Source: Firmicutes bacterium ADurb.Bin080
GTDB taxonomy: Bacteria > Bacillota > Clostridia > Christensenellales > DTU072
Direction: 5' to 3'
Assembly: GCA_002070965.1 (NCBI GenBank)
Contig: MWEH01000169.1
Coordinates: forward strand, 1-41,652
DNA length: 41,652 nucleotides
Positions 32,798 to 41,230 of the stretch are shown here, in pieces. Below the pieces are notes generated by a model. That model saw nothing but the letters and a program-made list of their open reading frames with translations. It searched no databases and was not told the DNA's origin. A program made the translations under genes and the position numbers. Every line of letters begins with the position of its first letter. Within the stretch, counting starts at the first letter, position 1.

Positions 32798-33342
32798 TGG
32801 TCTTCCGAATCCCTCATAGCAAGTATTGTTTCTTCCAGAAGGGAATCTAGTGGCATACCCAGCATTTCTGCGCCTTTTTCAATTACATCACGACTACATC
32901 CTGCAGCAAATTTTTTGTCCTTAAATTTCTTTTTCAAGGATGAGAGTTCCATATCTTTTGTACTTTTGCTGGGACGCATTCTAGCAGCGGCTCCAATAAG
33001 CCCTGTTAGTTCATCTATGGCAAAAAGAACTTTTTCCATATACAAAGATGGAACATACTCTGTTTCAGTTTCACCGTAACCGTGAGAGCAAATTGCTTTA
33101 ATAATATCTCCAGCGTAACCGTTTTCTTTCAATATACTTTCAGCTGCAACGCAGTGTTTTTCGGGAAACTCTTCAAAATCAATGTCATGCAATAATCCCA
33201 CAATTCCCCAGTATTCCGGGTCCTCTCCCGCAGCCTTTGCATAATATCTCATAACACCTTCTACTGTGAGCGCATGCACAATATGAAAGGGTTCCTTGTT
33301 GTATTTTTTCAATAATTCAAATGCTTCTTCTCTTCCGCTCAT
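32758..33342 (-). CDS. HD-domain metal-dependent phosphohydrolase
   Basis: This 194-residue protein has the HD superfamily pattern: H23, H52-D53 (LLHDID), H87 (CSHGYG) and D110 (AIDELTG). The family removes phosphate from nucleotides or related compounds using one or two metal ions. This short stand-alone type is often annotated as a hydrolase of unknown substrate. GGAGG stands 6 bases before ATG. It follows ridA by 88 bases on the same strand, so co-transcription is possible. Its 3' end has been tandemly duplicated (32719-32797). Confidence 0.85.
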   Translation of the reverse strand: MSGREEAFELLKKYNKEPFHIVHALTVEGVMRYYAKAAGEDPEYWGIVGLLHDIDFEEFPEKHCVAAESILKENGYAGDIIKAICSHGYGETETEYVPSLYMEKVLFAIDELTGLIGAAARMRPSKSTKDMELSSLKKKFKDKKFAAGCSRDVIEKGAEMLGMPLDSLLEETILAMRDSEDQINYLIEEMDLFG

Positions 33343-33430
33343 CGTAATCCTCCGTATAGATTCCTAGTTATTTATATCAAAAATAATCCTAATCCGTTTG
33401 TTGTTTTTTCTTAATAACACTCCAACAAAT

Positions 33431-33802
33431 TTATCTTTCGGCTATTACTTCAATCTCTACCAAGGAATTTTTGGGTAGCTTTGATACCTCGACACATGCT
33501 CTTGCAGGTTTATCCGTAAAATACTCCGCATAAACCTCATTAAAGGCACGGAAATCAAGCATGTTAGTTATATAACAGGTGGTCTTGACAACCTTACTTA
33601 ACGAAGACCCGGCTTCTTCAAGAATTGCCCTGATGTTTTTAATTACTTGTTCGGTTTGAGTTGTTATATCAGTTGCCGATATAACCCCAGTGTCCGGATT
33701 AATTGGTAATTGTCCTGAAACAAAAACTAAATCCCCTGAAACTATGGCTTGGGAATAGGGTCCAATTGCCTGGGGGGCTTTACCCGTAGATAATCTTTTC
33801 AT
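33431..33802 (-). CDS. ridA: RidA family enamine/imine deaminase
   Basis: This 123-residue protein has the full YjgF/YER057c/UK114 length. It keeps the residues expected of active RidA: Y16 in GPYSQA, G30 in VSGQLP, R101 in PARACVEV and E116 in SLVEIEV. RidA hydrolyses reactive 2-aminoacrylate and related imines released by PLP enzymes such as threonine dehydratase. TAGGAGGT precedes ATG by 4 bases. The trimer-forming fold and Arg are conserved, so a deaminase rather than a divergent Rid1-7 member is likely. Confidence 0.92.
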   Translation of the reverse strand: MKRLSTGKAPQAIGPYSQAIVSGDLVFVSGQLPINPDTGVISATDITTQTEQVIKNIRAILEEAGSSLSKVVKTTCYITNMLDFRAFNEVYAEYFTDKPARACVEVSKLPKNSLVEIEVIAER

Positions 33803-33972
33803 ACAAACCTCCTAAGTAGTGTGGATAATTTTGCATATTATTAATATACCACACGCGCACGTACTTTTCACTACTGGATAGTTATTTGATCACTATATCA
33901 GGACGCAAAAGAAGAGAATTAATATATATTGGTTCCTTTTTCCCCTCTATTTCAATCTATATCTCTTCTTAG

Positions 33973-34001
33973 TTGCTAAAACTCACATTGTAAAATATAA
34001 T
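33973..34001 (+). promoter_or_regulatory. Promoter of the fructokinase-GH32 pair
   Basis: TTGCTA (33973-33978) and TATAAT (33996-34001) are separated by 17 bases. The start codon follows 26 bases later, behind GAGGGAGGG. Confidence 0.6.
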
Positions 34002-34027
34002 TGACTTATAGGTATGAGGGAGGGAAC

Positions 34028-34942
34028 ATGTTTTATACAATTGGTGAAGCACTTATCGATTTTTTACCCGAAGGAAACGGCTATATCCCTGTCACTGGAG
34101 GAGCTCCTTTAAATGTTGCCGCTTGTATTGCAAAATTAAAAGGCAGTTCTCATTTTATTGGAATGGTTGGAAATGATCTTTTTGGAAAAAGAATCAAAGC
34201 CGACCTTGAAAAAGAACAGGTTGGGACGGAATACTTATATTTTACAGACATTGCAAATACTGCCCTCGCCTTTGTAAGTTTAGATAAATCTGGAGAAAGG
34301 GAGTTTTCTTTTTACAGAAAACCCTCCGCAGATATGTTTCTTGACACCGAACATGTAAAAAATATTCCTTTCAAGAATGGGGACGTTTTACATTTTTGCT
34401 CTGTGGACTTAATAGATATGCCCGTAAAACAAGCTACGAAATTCGCCATTTCTTCCTGCAAAAAAGCTGGGGGGATAATATCTTTTGACCCAAATATCCG
34501 TTTGTCTCTTTGGGATAACCACGAAGAGTATAAAAATACAATTCTAGAGTTTTTGCCAACCGCTGACATAGTCAAATTATCCGAAGATGAAATCCCTTTT
34601 ATTTTAGGAAACATGTCAAAAGAAGATGCAGCCAAAGAACTTTTAAAAACAGCAAAGGAAGTCGTAATTACTCTGGGCTATAGAGGAAGTATTCTGTACA
34701 CACAAGAAATGTCCATTAAGCAAAAACCCCTTCGAATCCGCTGTGTAGATACAACTGGTGCCGGAGATACTTTTATTGGTACTTACCTTAGATATCGCGC
34801 AATTTCTTCTCTGGAAAATGCTCTCAAACTAGCAAGCATAGCCTCTGCTATAGTTTGCACAAAAAAAGGTGTTATGAGTGCTCTTCCAACCGAAGAAGAG
34901 GTCTTTAGTGTACTACTTAAGGATGAGTTTAATGTCGTTTGA
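34028..34942 (+). CDS. PfkB-family fructokinase
   Basis: This 304-residue protein starts at ATG 34028 behind GAGGGAGGG. An in-frame TTG at 34001 overlaps the -10 box and is rejected. Ribokinase-family motifs are GGAPLNVA (24-31) near the substrate site and GAGDTF with catalytic D247 near the ATP/anion hole. Bacterial fructokinases of this size (ScrK/FrkB type) phosphorylate free fructose to fructose 6-phosphate. The next gene, 116 bases downstream, is a GH32 sucrose/fructan hydrolase, which supplies fructose. A 2-keto-3-deoxygluconate kinase is the main alternative, but the GH32 context favours fructokinase. Confidence 0.87.
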   Translation: MFYTIGEALIDFLPEGNGYIPVTGGAPLNVAACIAKLKGSSHFIGMVGNDLFGKRIKADLEKEQVGTEYLYFTDIANTALAFVSLDKSGEREFSFYRKPSADMFLDTEHVKNIPFKNGDVLHFCSVDLIDMPVKQATKFAISSCKKAGGIISFDPNIRLSLWDNHEEYKNTILEFLPTADIVKLSEDEIPFILGNMSKEDAAKELLKTAKEVVITLGYRGSILYTQEMSIKQKPLRIRCVDTTGAGDTFIGTYLRYRAISSLENALKLASIASAIVCTKKGVMSALPTEEEVFSVLLKDEFNVV

Positions 34943-35058
34943 CCTGGCTTTCCCTTTACTCTTAGATTAAATCTTAATAAACTTAAAAAGGCTTTGTCAC
35001 ATTCAGTATACTTGTTCCTCTTTAAGCCTTTCTCAAAATCGGCTTACCAGGAGATCCC

Positions 35059-36492
35059 ATGAAAAAGCAATATTCGAGAAAAAAACCTCTAAACGGAACT
35101 TATCGTCCCCTATTTCATCTTACCGCTCCCTTCGGCTGGATAAATGATCCTAATGGTTTTTCATATTACCGGGATAAATATCATTTATTCTATCAATACA
35201 ACCCAAAAGGAGAAAAATGGGGGGTAATGCACTGGGGCCATGCGGAATCGATGGACCTTGTTAATTGGAAGGATCTTGGGATTGCTCTTTACCCGGATAC
35301 AAAATATGATAATTTCCTCGGTTGTTTTTCAGGATCAGCAATTGAAAAAGATGGCTCTTTATATCTTATGTACACCGGTGTTCCTTTTCTCTCACAAATA
35401 CAATTACTTGCGGTAAGTGAGGACGCCCGAAATTTCAAAAAATGCCCTAAGCCAGTTATAGGAAGTTCCAATCGTCCCCCTCACTCGGGTAAATTTGCCT
35501 TCAGAGATCCCAAAATATTTAAACATAATGATACATTTTATTCTGTTATTGGGGCCTCATACAACAAAGGAAGACAAATTGCTTTATATAAATCAGAGGA
35601 TCTGAAAGCCTGGTCATTTATAGCGCCTATAAAACTAGGAACCACAAAAACAAACGGGATATTCGAATGCCCGGACTTAGTAATTACCGATTCGGGCGAT
35701 ATACTTATATATAGCATTATGAATACCAAAACTGATGGAATAAGATACCAAAACGTACATTCTTCAGTTTACGAGTTAGGAAAGGCTAATCCTCTTAATG
35801 GCTCATTTACCCCATCAACTGAACCACTTGAATTTGATGCAGGAGCTGACTTTTATGCCCCCCAGACTACCACTCTTCCAGATGGAAGAATACTATTAAT
35901 TGCCTGGATGCAAATGTGGTTTCGTAAAATTCCGACCGCTTATCTTTCGCATGGGTTTGCGGGGATGATGACCCTCCCAAGGGAAATCGCAGTATCTGAT
36001 AACAAGCTGGTTCAAAAGCCCGCAAAAGAGATTTTTTCTTCCTTCCCAAGTTGCACTTTCTCTCTTTCCGATACTATTAAGGATGAACTAATTTTACCCG
36101 TTACTCACCCGGGCGCTCACATGACTAAACTATCTTCCCCCTTCGATTCATCTTTTTCTCTTCATATACATAAAGGGGATGCTTGTTACACAGAAATTAA
36201 ATATAACAATGGTTTCTTATCTTTTAACAGAGAACTGTCCGGACATCCAATATCTGGAAGTAAGCTCTGCGGAAATCCAAATATCAGACATATGAAAATA
36301 TCTCAGTCAAATACGATTGAGTTATTAATTTTTACCGATAAAAGTTCGATTGAGATTTTTGCAAACAATGGACAAACTATGAGTAATACTGTTTATCCAT
36401 TCCCTGATTCAAACGATATTTCTATATTTTCAGAAGAGGGGGCAAAAATAAATCTGGAGTTTTATCCTTTCGTAGAGACTTCTTCAAATTAG
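35059..36492 (+). CDS. GH32 beta-fructofuranosidase (sucrose or sucrose-6-phosphate hydrolase)
   Basis: This 477-residue protein has the complete GH32 catalytic triad: nucleophile D30 in WINDPNG, transition-state stabiliser D150 in FRDP, and acid/base E203 in FECPD. The N-terminal five-bladed propeller is followed by the beta-sandwich ending in SSIEIFANNG. No signal peptide is present, so it acts inside the cell on imported sucrose, sucrose 6-phosphate or short fructans. AGGAGA stands 4 bases before ATG. Between it and fructokinase lie long-range complementary arms (aaaggctt near 34987, aagccttt near 35024) that might modulate expression. No sucrose transporter or PTS gene is in the window. 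Confidence 0.92.
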   Translation: MKKQYSRKKPLNGTYRPLFHLTAPFGWINDPNGFSYYRDKYHLFYQYNPKGEKWGVMHWGHAESMDLVNWKDLGIALYPDTKYDNFLGCFSGSAIEKDGSLYLMYTGVPFLSQIQLLAVSEDARNFKKCPKPVIGSSNRPPHSGKFAFRDPKIFKHNDTFYSVIGASYNKGRQIALYKSEDLKAWSFIAPIKLGTTKTNGIFECPDLVITDSGDILIYSIMNTKTDGIRYQNVHSSVYELGKANPLNGSFTPSTEPLEFDAGADFYAPQTTTLPDGRILLIAWMQMWFRKIPTAYLSHGFAGMMTLPREIAVSDNKLVQKPAKEIFSSFPSCTFSLSDTIKDELILPVTHPGAHMTKLSSPFDSSFSLHIHKGDACYTEIKYNNGFLSFNRELSGHPISGSKLCGNPNIRHMKISQSNTIELLIFTDKSSIEIFANNGQTMSNTVYPFPDSNDISIFSEEGAKINLEFYPFVETSSN

Positions 36493-36557
36493 ATTATTTT
36501 CAGACTATTTTTCCCACTGTTTTTTTCTTTCTTTATGAAACTGAGACGAACTGTTTT

Positions 36558-37397
36558 TTATATTGGATTAACTGAGATGATATCCGAGAATAACGTCCAG
36601 TTGGGATCGGCTTTATAGGCGTCAGCTGTGGTTTCATCGGGGACATAAATATGTGATAAGGAAGTGCATCCAAGAAATGTATCTGTTCCAAGGGAGATAA
36701 TCCCCTCTTCTGAAGTAGCGGTAATTGTAAGCACATTCATTCCTGTACAATTCTCAAATGCTTTTGTGCCAATATATTTTACTCGGGATGGTATTACAAC
36801 ACGTGCAATAGATCCGCAGTTATCAAAAGCATAGTCGTATATACCTACCGTATCTTCAAAAATATTAACTACTGATATTGAGTTGTTAATTGCGCCTATG
36901 AGCCAGTTGCTAAGGTATTTTATTGTTAAATCTTCATTGTGTTTGTCATAAACTAAGCTTCCGCAAGTATTAAATGCGCCCTGTCCAATAAAAGTGACGG
37001 TATCGGGTATAATGAGTTTTTTAAGCTTTGTGCATTCTCTGAAAGCATATTCTCCAATTTGAGTAACTCCTTCTGGTATTACTATACCTTCAATCGCAGA
37101 ACACTTTTCAAAAGAGCTATCCCCTATACTTATTAAAGTTGAAGGCATAGCCACTCCGGTAAGTGTACTTTTTTCAAAAAATGCGTTATTACCAATGGAA
37201 GTAACTGCCTTTCCATTATATGTTTCAGGAATAGTAATAGATGTCTCTTCCCCTGAATAGCCGGTTACTTCGTATGTGTCATTTTCCAGAAGCAAATAAA
37301 TTATATCTCCATTAGCTGAAGGAAGAAGTGTGCATCCGGAAAAACATAGTAAACAAAAAACTGTCAGTATCCCGACAAAAACAATACCTTTTTTCAT
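36558..37397 (-). CDS. BspA-type leucine-rich repeat lipoprotein
   Basis: This 279-residue protein has a lipoprotein signal with Cys22 (CFSGC). From about residue 45 to 265 it consists of LRR_5 (BspA/TpLRR) repeats with the pattern T-xIGxxAFxxCxxLxxIxIPxxV. In gut and oral anaerobes such proteins bind host or microbial surfaces. The repeat set is short and there are no extra domains. It is monocistronic, convergent to the GH32 gene 65 bases away. No terminator is visible in that gap, and only an 11-base near-repeat, aactgaga(c/t)ga, was noted there. Confidence 0.88.
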   Translation of the reverse strand: MKKGIVFVGILTVFCLLCFSGCTLLPSANGDIIYLLLENDTYEVTGYSGEETSITIPETYNGKAVTSIGNNAFFEKSTLTGVAMPSTLISIGDSSFEKCSAIEGIVIPEGVTQIGEYAFRECTKLKKLIIPDTVTFIGQGAFNTCGSLVYDKHNEDLTIKYLSNWLIGAINNSISVVNIFEDTVGIYDYAFDNCGSIARVVIPSRVKYIGTKAFENCTGMNVLTITATSEEGIISLGTDTFLGCTSLSHIYVPDETTADAYKADPNWTLFSDIISVNPI

Positions 37398-37573
37398 AGC
37401 ATTTTCCCCTACTTATATCACCATATATTTTTACTATACCCTAATCTAACATACTTTTACAATGGTTAATAAGAGTAAACAACTATTCATATACCAATAT
37501 TTCCTTTTTGATTAATGCTTTTTTCTGATCACCTTGATGATAAATATACTATGTAATCTGTCAATTTCAGGGA

Positions 37574-37602
37574 TTAACTAAGGGTTCTATGCGTGATATA
37601 AT
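37574..37602 (+). promoter_or_regulatory. Promoter of the FAD oxidoreductase gene
   Basis: TTAACT (37574-37579) and TATAAT (37597-37602) are 17 bases apart, with the ribosome binding site GAGGT and ATG 26 bases further on. The rest of 37398-37573 is AT-rich and shows no gene. Confidence 0.5.
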
Positions 37603-37627
37603 ATAAGATAATGCTTTGAGGTAAATT

Positions 37628-38959
37628 ATGAAAAAAATAGTGGTTTTGGGTGCTGGACACGGCGGAATATTGGCAGCAATTAAGCTTGCATCTAAAGGAT
37701 ATGACGTCACTGTTCTTGAACAAAATAGCCGTGGAAATGTCAGCCACGACTGGGAAGATGATATTCGTTTTGATATCTTCCAGTTTTTAGAAATAGATCC
37801 CCCTCCCAAGGAAGTATATTCTCAAAAACTTAAATGGCGTTTTATTTCTCCTGATGAAAAGAGTTTTTTACGCGTTCCTCAACTTCCCCCTCTTGAAGAA
37901 GTATCTGTTTCAAGGAGAGGTCTTATTGATTACCTTATTTCTCTCGCTGAAAAAGCGGGTGCAAAAATACAATTCAATACTAAGGCACTTTCACTAAAAT
38001 TTAATGGAGATATGGTTGTAGGTGTCTTGGCCGAGACTGGACAGGAATATGACTCAGATTTAGTTATAGATGCTTCCGGTCTCAGATCTCCTTTCAGGGG
38101 GCAGCTTCCTGATTCGTTTCTAGTTCAAAAAAAGCCCGCTGAGGATGATTTAATGCAGGCCTGCAGGGCTTTTTACCAGTCTTCAGAGGGTGTAGCTAAA
38201 CCTGATCCAGATAACTCGCTTACCATACTTCATTTGGATTATCCCGGAATAGCTTGGTGTAATCATAACCATTTAGGTGAGGTAGACGTATTAATCGGAA
38301 GAATTGGAAAGCTCACACAAGAGGAAGCTAGATTAGCAATAGAAAACCTTAGGTTTTCAAATCCAATACTTTCAGACATCGAACTTAAAACCCCTACTTT
38401 TGCGGAAATCTGTGTTAGAAACCCTCTTCCAGTTCCAGTTGCAGATGGATATGCAGCAGTAGGAGATAGCGCGTTCCAAACCATGCCTCTAATGGGTAGC
38501 GGTATAGAAGCGTCCATGAAAGCGGGAAAATACCTTTACGAGACAGTCGTTGCAGCTGGAGATATTAAACTTACAGCCTCTGTTCTCTGGCCCTATCAGG
38601 TTCGTTTCATGGAGGATATCGGAGCATCATATATGTTTATCGATGTCCTTAAACGATGGGCCCTTTCCCTTCCTCCAAAGCAAATTAACTGGCTTTTTGC
38701 TTCAGGTGCAATTTCTGAATCAGATCTTGCTATGATATCCACAGAAAAAGATCCAGACGCAAAACCCGGGTCCACAAGTATTGCCCGTAAAGCAATGATA
38801 CTTTTAAAAAATCCACGTCTTATAGGACTTGCTGCAGGATGTCTTATCCGAGCATCTTTTGCCAAATCAATCGCCTCTAAGATTCCAGAAAAATATGACA
38901 TTCAAAAAATTGCGAAATGGAAAGAGAAATATGATGGGTGTATTGACCATAAACAATAA
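37628..38959 (+). CDS. FAD-dependent oxidoreductase (geranylgeranyl-reductase/FixC-like)
   Basis: This 443-residue flavoprotein has the N-terminal dinucleotide motif GAGHGG (8-13) with the acidic end of the second strand in VTVLEQN, a DASGLRSPFRG strand-turn, and the second FAD contact in AAVGDSAF...GSGIEASMKAG. This is the order seen in geranylgeranyl-reductase and PHBH-type enzymes (COG0644). Substrates in that group range from isoprenoid lipids to aromatic rings, and the sequence does not decide. GAGGT stands 5 bases before ATG. It is followed 63 bases later by an alpha/beta hydrolase with its own ribosome binding site, so the two may be co-expressed. Confidence 0.75.
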   Translation: MKKIVVLGAGHGGILAAIKLASKGYDVTVLEQNSRGNVSHDWEDDIRFDIFQFLEIDPPPKEVYSQKLKWRFISPDEKSFLRVPQLPPLEEVSVSRRGLIDYLISLAEKAGAKIQFNTKALSLKFNGDMVVGVLAETGQEYDSDLVIDASGLRSPFRGQLPDSFLVQKKPAEDDLMQACRAFYQSSEGVAKPDPDNSLTILHLDYPGIAWCNHNHLGEVDVLIGRIGKLTQEEARLAIENLRFSNPILSDIELKTPTFAEICVRNPLPVPVADGYAAVGDSAFQTMPLMGSGIEASMKAGKYLYETVVAAGDIKLTASVLWPYQVRFMEDIGASYMFIDVLKRWALSLPPKQINWLFASGAISESDLAMISTEKDPDAKPGSTSIARKAMILLKNPRLIGLAAGCLIRASFAKSIASKIPEKYDIQKIAKWKEKYDGCIDHKQ

Positions 38960-39022
38960 TTTCTAACACTATTTACAAAAACATATATCATGATTATATA
39001 AGCTTCAGTAAAGGAGAAAAAT

Positions 39023-39922
39023 ATGACAAAAATTATCTGCAAATTAGGTGCTGCTTTTATGAGAAGGCCGGATGTAAAAAGGCTGAAGACTCAGCCGAAA
39101 CCTGAGGGCGTAAAAGCATACAAAGATATCCCGTATGTAAATGATGGTAATAGATATCACCAACTAGATGTATACCGCCCAGAAGGAAACGAGGAACTCC
39201 TCCCGATTATTATTAGCGTTCATGGAGGTTCCTGGTTTTATGGAGACAAAGAGTTATATGAGAACTTTTGTATGGACCTTTCGAAACGCAATTTCGGGGT
39301 TGTCAATTTCAGTTATATTCTATCCCCGAATGCATCTTATTATGAGCAACTGAAGGATGTGTATTCGGTTTTCACTTGGGTAAAAGAAAATGCCGAAAAA
39401 TACAAGCTTGATCTTAATAACATCTTTGTCACTGGGGACTCGGCTGGGGCACATTTATGCGGGATGGCAGTTAACATAGTATATAATGAGAACCTACAAA
39501 AAATCTTTGGCTTATCACCTGTCATTACCCCAAATGCGATGTGTCTAAACTGTGGAGCAACAGAACTTAAGGACCTTGCCAACCAATTTGGAAGGCTTGT
39601 TTTTAAATATATGATAGGCCCGGGATTTAAAAAATCTACTTACTATGAAGTTGCAAACTACTCTGATTCGGTAACAAAAGATTCTTGTCCGGTATTCTTT
39701 ATTTCCTCTTATGCTGATTTCATGAGACATCAAGCGTGCAGAATATACAAGAAAGTGTCAGATATGGGCATCCCCACCGAAATGCATTTTAGAGGAAAAG
39801 GAGACCATGCAAAAGAGCATAAACCTGAACACGTATACACAGTTCTATATCCCTATTGGGAAGAATCCATTGAGGTAACAAACAAGATGTGTGATTTCTT
39901 CAGAAAATATATGAAAAAATAA
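39023..39922 (+). CDS. Alpha/beta hydrolase (esterase, HSL/carboxylesterase-like)
   Basis: This 299-residue protein has the oxyanion-hole motif HGGSW (67-71), nucleophile S140 in GDSAG, likely acid D232 (SSYADF) and His in the KGDHAKEH region (H262 is the best candidate). This is the layout of HSL/BD-FAE-type esterases, which cut small acyl esters. No classical signal peptide is present. AAGGAG precedes ATG by 6 bases. The aminopeptidase gene starts 36 bases downstream, suggesting an operon of the two, perhaps with the FAD oxidoreductase. The natural ester is unknown. Confidence 0.85.
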   Translation: MTKIICKLGAAFMRRPDVKRLKTQPKPEGVKAYKDIPYVNDGNRYHQLDVYRPEGNEELLPIIISVHGGSWFYGDKELYENFCMDLSKRNFGVVNFSYILSPNASYYEQLKDVYSVFTWVKENAEKYKLDLNNIFVTGDSAGAHLCGMAVNIVYNENLQKIFGLSPVITPNAMCLNCGATELKDLANQFGRLVFKYMIGPGFKKSTYYEVANYSDSVTKDSCPVFFISSYADFMRHQACRIYKKVSDMGIPTEMHFRGKGDHAKEHKPEHVYTVLYPYWEESIEVTNKMCDFFRKYMKK

Positions 39923-39958
39923 TCAATTGAAACATTTTTTTTAAAAAAGGAAAATATT

Positions 39959-41182
39959 ATGGAACAAACTTTAAAACGTTATGCAGAACTTATAATCAAA
40001 GTAGGTGTCAACCTCCAAAAGGGAGAGGATCTAGTTATTAATGCTACAACTGACTCAGCCTTTTTTACACGTTTTGTCGCAGAGAAAGGATATGAAGCCG
40101 GGGCAAAAAGTGTTACAGTATTATGGTCTGATGAACCTCTAAACAAGATGAAGCTTCAAAATGAGAGCTTGGAAACTTTAACAGATTTCCCCGAGTGGCT
40201 AGTTAAATCAAGGGAATATGTAGTCGACAAAAAAGCTGCTTATGTGGCAATTCTTGCTGAAGATCCCGAGATATACAAGGATATTCCACCCGAGAAAGTC
40301 GCTGCGGTTTCTAGAGCTCGTAGGCAGGCATATAAACGCTTCTACGAAGCTTCAATGTCCAATGAGATACGTTGGTGTCTTGTTGCTATCCCTAACCTTG
40401 CATGGGCAAAGAAAGTTTCTCCAACCCTGAAAGATGAGGAAGCCGTAAGATATCTTTGGAGCCTGATTTTTAAGACAATGAGACTAGATAAACCGGATAG
40501 TGTGAAAGCTTGGAGAGATCATCAAGACAGGCTCAAATCTCTATGTAAAATTATGACAAATAAAAAATTTGAGTTTCTTAAATACAAAAACTCTCTGGGC
40601 ACTGACTTTTCAATAGGCCTTCCTAAAGGATACTATTTTACCGGTGGCTGTGAAACGGGTCGGGACGGAATTGAGTTTTCCGCCAATATGCCCACTGAAG
40701 AGATTTTTACTGCTCCAGACAGAAAAACCGCTAATGGAAAAGTCGTAGCTAGCATGCCGCTTTTTTATAACGGAAATCGTATTGAAGATTTCTACTTTGT
40801 CTTCAAGGATGGCAAGGTAGTTGAATATGATGCGAAAATCGGAAAGAATATCCTCAAAGAACTTCTAGATACGGATGAGGGCGCAAAATATCTAGGTGAA
40901 GTTGCTCTAGTTGAGTACAATTCCCCTATTCAGAACCTTAAAACCCTGTTCTACAACACTTTATTTGATGAGAATGCCAGTTGTCACCTCGCGCTTGGAA
41001 AAGCATACCCCTGCATCGCAGGAAGCGAAAACATGACTAAGGAAGAGCTTTCCTCTCTAGGGCTTAATGAAAGCTTAGAACACGTTGACTTTATGCTCGG
41101 TACTCCTGACTTATCAATTATTGGGATTGATAAAGCCGGCAATGAAACTATAATCTTTAAGGATGGGAACTTTGTAATATAA
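39959..41182 (+). CDS. M29-family metallo-aminopeptidase (AmpS/PepS-like)
   Basis: This 407-residue protein has the usual M29 length. The expected metal ligands and catalytic residues are all present: E248 (MPTEEIFTAPD), E314 (LGEVALVE), H343 (NASCHLALG), H375 and D377 (EHVDFM). M29 enzymes are cytoplasmic two-metal aminopeptidases that remove N-terminal residues from peptides. AAGGAAAA precedes ATG. It closes the plus-strand group, and an IS3-family end begins about 48 bases after its stop codon. No terminator is visible in that gap. Confidence 0.92.
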   Translation: MEQTLKRYAELIIKVGVNLQKGEDLVINATTDSAFFTRFVAEKGYEAGAKSVTVLWSDEPLNKMKLQNESLETLTDFPEWLVKSREYVVDKKAAYVAILAEDPEIYKDIPPEKVAAVSRARRQAYKRFYEASMSNEIRWCLVAIPNLAWAKKVSPTLKDEEAVRYLWSLIFKTMRLDKPDSVKAWRDHQDRLKSLCKIMTNKKFEFLKYKNSLGTDFSIGLPKGYYFTGGCETGRDGIEFSANMPTEEIFTAPDRKTANGKVVASMPLFYNGNRIEDFYFVFKDGKVVEYDAKIGKNILKELLDTDEGAKYLGEVALVEYNSPIQNLKTLFYNTLFDENASCHLALGKAYPCIAGSENMTKEELSSLGLNESLEHVDFMLGTPDLSIIGIDKAGNETIIFKDGNFVI

Positions 41183-41230
41183 AAATATTTTTATTTCTAA
41201 AAGATTACTAAAAATTAAACCGCTTTTAAA

